A stretch of 64,000 bases of DNA from JAGNXB01 sp942490895 (GTDB lineage: Bacteria; Bacteroidota; Bacteroidia; Chitinophagales; Saprospiraceae), in contig CALNZC010000066.1 in the NCBI GenBank assembly GCA_942490895.1, positions 178,332 through 242,331 on the forward strand. Direction: 5' to 3'. The notes below the pieces were generated by a model that was not told where the DNA came from, searched no databases, and saw only the letters and a program-made list of their open reading frames with translations. Below are positions 60,054-64,000 of this stretch, piece after piece. Made by a program: the position numbers and the translations under genes. Each line of letters opens with the position of its first letter. Position 1 is the first letter of the stretch.

Positions 60054-61685
60054 AAACGCCCCTCTACCCCGACCCTCAGGCCATGGCTGGCTTTCATCTT
60101 GGTGATCGTCCTTTTGACCTGTCTCAATAATCGGGCTACAGGCCCAGGAGAACACCCCTTCCAGCCATCGTCCCGGCTCCTCGTGAGATGACCCTTTTTG
60201 ACAAACGGTTCTAATGGGAGGATTTCCCGGATGTGGGCACTTCAAATTCGAGTTCCATTACAAAAGAGTGGGTCCCTGGATAAAATCAAACCGTTTGTGG
60301 CAAAGGGGAACATAACTGATGTAGTGTTATCCTGATGATGATCGACAGTAGTTTGTTCCGAAAACCCGGAAGTATATTCTCCCAACATCCAGGAAAACCT
60401 GATCCATGATTAAATCATGCACAGATGCCGGACTTCATTATGGGCTGACCACCCTCCTTGAGATGATCCAGCTGGATTCTTCAACAAACGCTTACTATTC
60501 TCCTCGTTTGGACGTATTCACGACTTCCCATAATTTCCCTATCAAGACGCTTCCATCTCTTGGATTTATGCCGGCATTTCTTTCCAGTGTCCTTCATCAA
60601 ACGCTACATCGACTATCTTGCGATGTACAAATTCACACTTGCCACTGGCACCCTGACTGAAGATCACGGGTGGCAAGGCCGAGATCAAGCACATTGGCCG
60701 AAACGGGCGGAGACAGGTGCACGGCGGTCAGGGAACGGTGATCGGAAGTGACCGTGATCAAGCCACCTCGTAGTGATGGCCAACGTTATGAGTGAGTTCT
60801 TTACGCAGGAGGAGATCAAAGAAGTGGTTAAGTACGCCACAGATCAAGAGGATCACCATCATTCCGGAGATCGAACTTCCCCGTGCTGCCCTCGTTTCCC
60901 TCTCCGCTTATCCGGAACTATCCTGCACTGGAGGCCCTTTTCAGCCAGCTACCACTTGGGGGTGTATTTGACGATGTCTATTGTACAAAAGAAGAGGCGC
61001 TCACCTTTTTGAAACATGTGTTGGATGAAATTGGTCGATCTGTTGGACGGCCGGTACATCCATATCGGTGGGGATGAATGCCCGAAAACAAGATGAAGAA
61101 ACCCTGCCCCGATTACCCGGAAAATATGGGAACGAACGGGCTGGCAAGATGGCCGTTCTATAGGTTACAAAAGCTGGTTCATCAAGCAAATCTCCCAGTG
61201 CCTCCATTCAAAAGACCGCCGGATCATTGGTTGGGATGAAATCCTGGAGAGAGGACTGGCGCCTGACGCTACCGTCATGTATCTGGCGAGGCATTTCCGG
61301 CGGCATGGATGCTGCTGAACGGGGTAGTGAAATTATTATGACTCCAAGAAGGCCTTTGCCACTGCTGATCATTATCAATCCAAGCGATCAGATCAACCTC
61401 TGGCAATCGGAGACCGCAATCCCCTGCAATCTGTCTACAACTGCGGACCCCGTACCGGCAGGAAGTGGACACCACCCTCATCATTACATTCGAGGTGGTC
61501 AGGGCGTATCTGGACAGAGTATATGCCAAATGAAAAGCATGTCTATTCCATGATCTTTCCCCGTATCACACACATAACAAAGAGACAAAATGGTCGAGAC
61601 CGAGGACTTCTTGACCTGAATTGGGTCGGTGTCCGCAGAAACGGTGGCAACAGGCTGATATCGATATTTCCCGTATTATCGTTGA
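60050..61685 (+). pseudogene. GH20 beta-N-acetylhexosaminidase, many frameshifts
   Basis: Starts at a GTG overlapping the transporter stop (GTGA), with a signal or lipoprotein leader ('FILVIVLLTCLNN'-like in mixed frames). Fragments in changing frames fit one GH20 enzyme: 'IKRYIDYLAMYKF', 'LTEDHGW', 'FFTQEEIKEVVKYATD', 'VFDDVYCTKEEALTFLKHVL', then 'IHIGGDECPKTR' with the catalytic Asp-Glu pair at 61073-61078, 'QISQCLHSKDRRIIGWDEIL', 'ISGGMDAAERGSEIIMTPR' and 'MPNEKHVYSMIFPRI'. The end is at a TGA at 61683-61685. It would remove terminal beta-GlcNAc or beta-GalNAc. The active-site motif is unbroken, while the frame is broken many times. Confidence 0.8.
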
Positions 61686-61705
61686 CCAATATCCATCGCT
61701 ATACT

Positions 61706-62681
61706 ATGTCTTCCCGTCGTTCCTTTCTCGAGAAAACCTTTCTTTCAGCAGCTGGACTACTCCTGCCTCACGCCTGCCTGATATCCCCCTCATTCAGGTC
61801 AACAAAGCCCGGCAGCACGGTCATGAGTACACGGATACTGGCATTCGGCCAACAAAGCCGCCATGGATGTTCTTCGAAAGGGCGGATCAGCCCTGGATGC
61901 CGTAGAAGCAGGGGTAATGGTCGACGCAAGCCGACCCCATTTCCACTTCAGTAGGCATTGGAGGTTTACGGTTGCTTTGGGGGTTATCACCACGGATGAA
62001 TAGATTATGGACCATGAAGGCCAATGCCGGAGCCGTGGCCTGTTGCAACACACGCTTCACCCGATCGCAGTGGCCCGGGCCGTGCTAGAACGCACCCCAC
62101 ATGTAATGCTGGTCGGGGAGAAAGAGCAAAAGTTTGCCCGGGATCTGGGGATTAAAGACCAATCTATTGACTTAGGCTGTGGTTCCAGCAGCACAGAAGG
62201 AATGGAAGGCCAACAATCCCAAATGGCGAAAATACGAGTACCGATATCGGCAACCATGACACCATTGGAATGCTGGCCATTGATCAACAGGGAATTTATC
62301 AGGGGCATGTACGACCCTCCGGCTGGGCCTTCAAAGTGCCGGGGCGGGTAGCGGGTGACTCCCCGATTATTGGTGCCGGACTGTATGTGGACAGTGAAGT
62401 CGGGGCAGCAAGCTGCCAGAGGAACCGGTGAGGAGATCATTGAAATCTGTGGTTCCTTTTTGATCATGGCAGTGATGCGACAAAGAGTATTCACCAGAAG
62501 AAGCCTGTAAGGAAGCCGTCCTTCGAATCAAGAAAGGCAACTTTGAACAAACCTGATCTCTTATGACGGGCTTTCAATCCATCAATAAAGCAAGGGGTAT
62601 GGTGCCTATTCCACCACAAAGTTGGCTTTGGGTATCCCATTTCGCAGAAAGAAGAGAATGTCTTATACCAAAAGTTTCTAA
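61706..62681 (+). pseudogene. N4-(beta-N-acetylglucosaminyl)-L-asparaginase, frameshifted
   Basis: Aspartylglucosaminidase of the Ntn-hydrolase superfamily, which cleaves GlcNAc from asparagine. It starts with a Tat-like signal ('MSSRRSFLEKTFLSAAGLLL'). Fragments in shifting frames include 'ANKAAMDVLRKGGSALDAVE', 'SVGIGGL'-type glycine loop, 'IMDHEGQCRS', 'LHPIAVARAVLERTPHVMLV', the autoproteolytic nucleophile Thr in 'HDTIGMLAID' (codon 62261-62263), 'FKVPGRV', 'DSPIIGAGLYVDSE' and 'EEACKEAVLRIKKGN'. End is not certain; a TAA at 62679-62681 or a TGA at 62701 fit. All catalytic parts can be found, but not in one frame. Confidence 0.8.
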
Positions 62682-62694
62682 TGGTCTCGCCAGA

Positions 62695-64000
62695 TTATTG
62701 ATTTGTTTTCCAGCTAAGTGATGAAGGCTTACGCGCTCCATAATAATCGATGATCGACCAGCTTGCACCGGGCCAGAGTTCATTGAATTGCCATATTCCG
62801 TGGCCGCATACAAAAGGGCTGAGCGCCCAGATGTGTGCTTCCAGTGCGATGCTGTACGTTCTGACTTCGCCAGGGTAATGCTGACCCCCGCCTTGGGTCG
62901 CATTCCTCGGCCTCCTCCTTCCAGTTGCAGGTACTGCTGCACAGTCGGGGTGTTTTCCGCGCTAGGACCGCTGATGGAGCTGTGACCTTGCTGTGGGCCT
63001 CTTAGTCATTCGGAAGACTAAACCGCTTGATCGAGGACCGGTCAGAAGGACTGCATCCTGTTCACTCATAAATCGAGAATCCGGGCTGTAGGCTATCGGG
63101 GCCATCTCATACATGTAGTCCCCCAGAAGTGATTATCCCCATGGACTGGGAAAGGATCAGCGGGGTCACCCCCGAGTAGTAAAAGGGCTCATGTGGACGC
63201 AGCAGATAGACTCCCCCTTCTGGAGAACCGGGTTCGGTGCATTTTGTGGGAAGAAGCTGAGTCTGCCGGATAACCCGGCAGAGGCCCCTTGGCCACTCTT
63301 GAAGCTTTGGAGTGTCTGATAGATCGTTGACCAACCCCAATTCTGCCAGGCCCACATCAATTTCATTATTCCCACACCAAAGTAGGCAGGGCTCAGATGA
63401 GCAAGATTTCTCACTATCTGCTCAGTGGCCTCATGTTTGTAAACTATCTATAAGAAGCAGAATCAACAGGATGCGTGGTGTTGGCAAACATGAAGTCCTG
63501 CCAGATCAGAATGCTAACAGATCAGCCAGATGGTAGAACAGATCCGATTCACTTAGATGCCTCCTCCACACACGAAGCATGTGATCCTGCACTCATGTGG
63601 GCTGGCAAATCCCGGTATTGACGATCATCACCGGGCGGGAAACATGTCTGCAGGCACCCAATTGGCTCCGCCTGCCATAAAAACCTGAGCCAGCCATTGT
63701 GATAAACCAGAAAGGAAGACATTCTGATCCGGTTCCTGATCGATTGAATTGTTCCAATTCCAACTAAGGGACAGCGTATCTCTTCCCGCCCCGGTGTGTG
63801 CGACCAAGGCAGCCGGTATCCGTTCAGGAGACCCTTGATCATGAGTACCTAGAAGCGGGGATTGGGCACTTTGAAGAACTGCACGATATTTTGACCTGAA
63901 TCAATCTCAATTGACTGGATGTTGTTGATCTCGAATTGTGCAGAGACGGTGATTCGGTTGCCTGCCTGCCTCGAGGGTCAACTTCACGATGGCAATGCAC
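62695..64000 (-). pseudogene. GH2 beta-mannosidase, frameshifted, N-terminus beyond window
   Basis: Minus-strand fragments in changing frames match a beta-mannosidase: 'FMAGGANWVPADMFPAR' (near 63655-63700), 'CFVCGGGI' / 'HMLRVW' and 'SDLFYHLADLL', then 'LLWCGNNEIDV' with the acid/base Glu at codon 63362-63364, 'AWQNWGWSTIYQTL', 'YLLRPHEPFYYSGV', 'FCMRP' and 'WSIIDYYGA'-like text near 62750. It would cut Man-beta-1,4-GlcNAc, the core linkage of N-glycans. The reading ends near 62695 (TAA), earlier than expected for the usual C-terminal domain. It converges on the aspartylglucosaminidase gene. Frame breaks occur throughout. Confidence 0.75.

Noticed and set aside
1..64000. tRNA or rRNA genes, CRISPR arrays, prophage, insertion sequences
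   Set aside because: Intergenic regions were read on both strands; no cloverleaf, spaced direct repeats, transposase or phage genes were seen.

Overview
The window reads as chromosomal DNA of a free-living member of the Bacteroidota, probably near the Saprospiria/Lewinella group (inference). The evidence is three SusC/RagA-like TonB receptors, a TonB receptor paired with a DUF4249 lipoprotein, T9SS type A and type B C-terminal sorting domains, gliding protein GldC, the futalosine menaquinone genes mqnA and mqnE, DUF5689 proteins, and repeated TAnnTTTG (-7) promoter boxes with few Shine-Dalgarno sites. Genes are dense and lie on both strands. I saw no tRNA, rRNA, CRISPR array, prophage or insertion sequence.

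Layout. 1-1.8 kb: a minus-strand group of a LytTR response regulator, a 50-residue peptide with a double-glycine leader, and a TPR protein cut by the window edge. 2-11 kb: a voltage-gated K+ channel, DoxX and a COG2509 flavoprotein, two related small secreted proteins, kdsA, a HU-like/SPOR protein, a histidine kinase/OmpR regulator pair, and a conserved hypothetical protein. 11-24.6 kb: rpsP with a repetitive tail, an RNA methylase, a decayed copy of a TonB-receptor 3' end beside the intact receptor, rpe, a DEDD exonuclease, a coiled-coil membrane protein, a gamma-glutamyltransferase, a large BNR-repeat protein and a LuxE-like protein. 24.6-36.5 kb: a lipoprotein, nucleoside phosphorylase, TonB/DUF4249, transaldolase, the SRP RNA, gldC-SDR-TraB, Lrp, glutamate dehydrogenase and ccmB-ccmC-ccmD. 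36.5-43.7 kb: amidase, mqnE-phosphatase-mqnA, phzF, a type B T9SS protein, a small HTH-like protein and trmN6.

43.7-53.3 kb is the most coherent functional locus. A TonB receptor, a lipoprotein with two DUF5689 modules and a T9SS-secreted phospholipase-D-type protein lie in one operon. A secreted endonuclease/exonuclease/phosphatase is divergent from it and is followed by a PIF1-like helicase. I infer a surface system that degrades and imports a phosphodiester such as extracellular DNA.

53.3-64 kb: a T9SS esterase, a GH109 alpha-N-acetylgalactosaminidase, galactokinase and DNA polymerase IV, followed by a FucP-type sugar transporter, GH20 hexosaminidase, aspartylglucosaminidase and GH2 beta-mannosidase. 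Together these look like a glycoprotein-glycan catabolic cluster. From about 59.59 kb to the end every gene is broken by many frameshifts although its protein motifs stay highly conserved. This looks more like poor sequence near a contig end than old gene decay.
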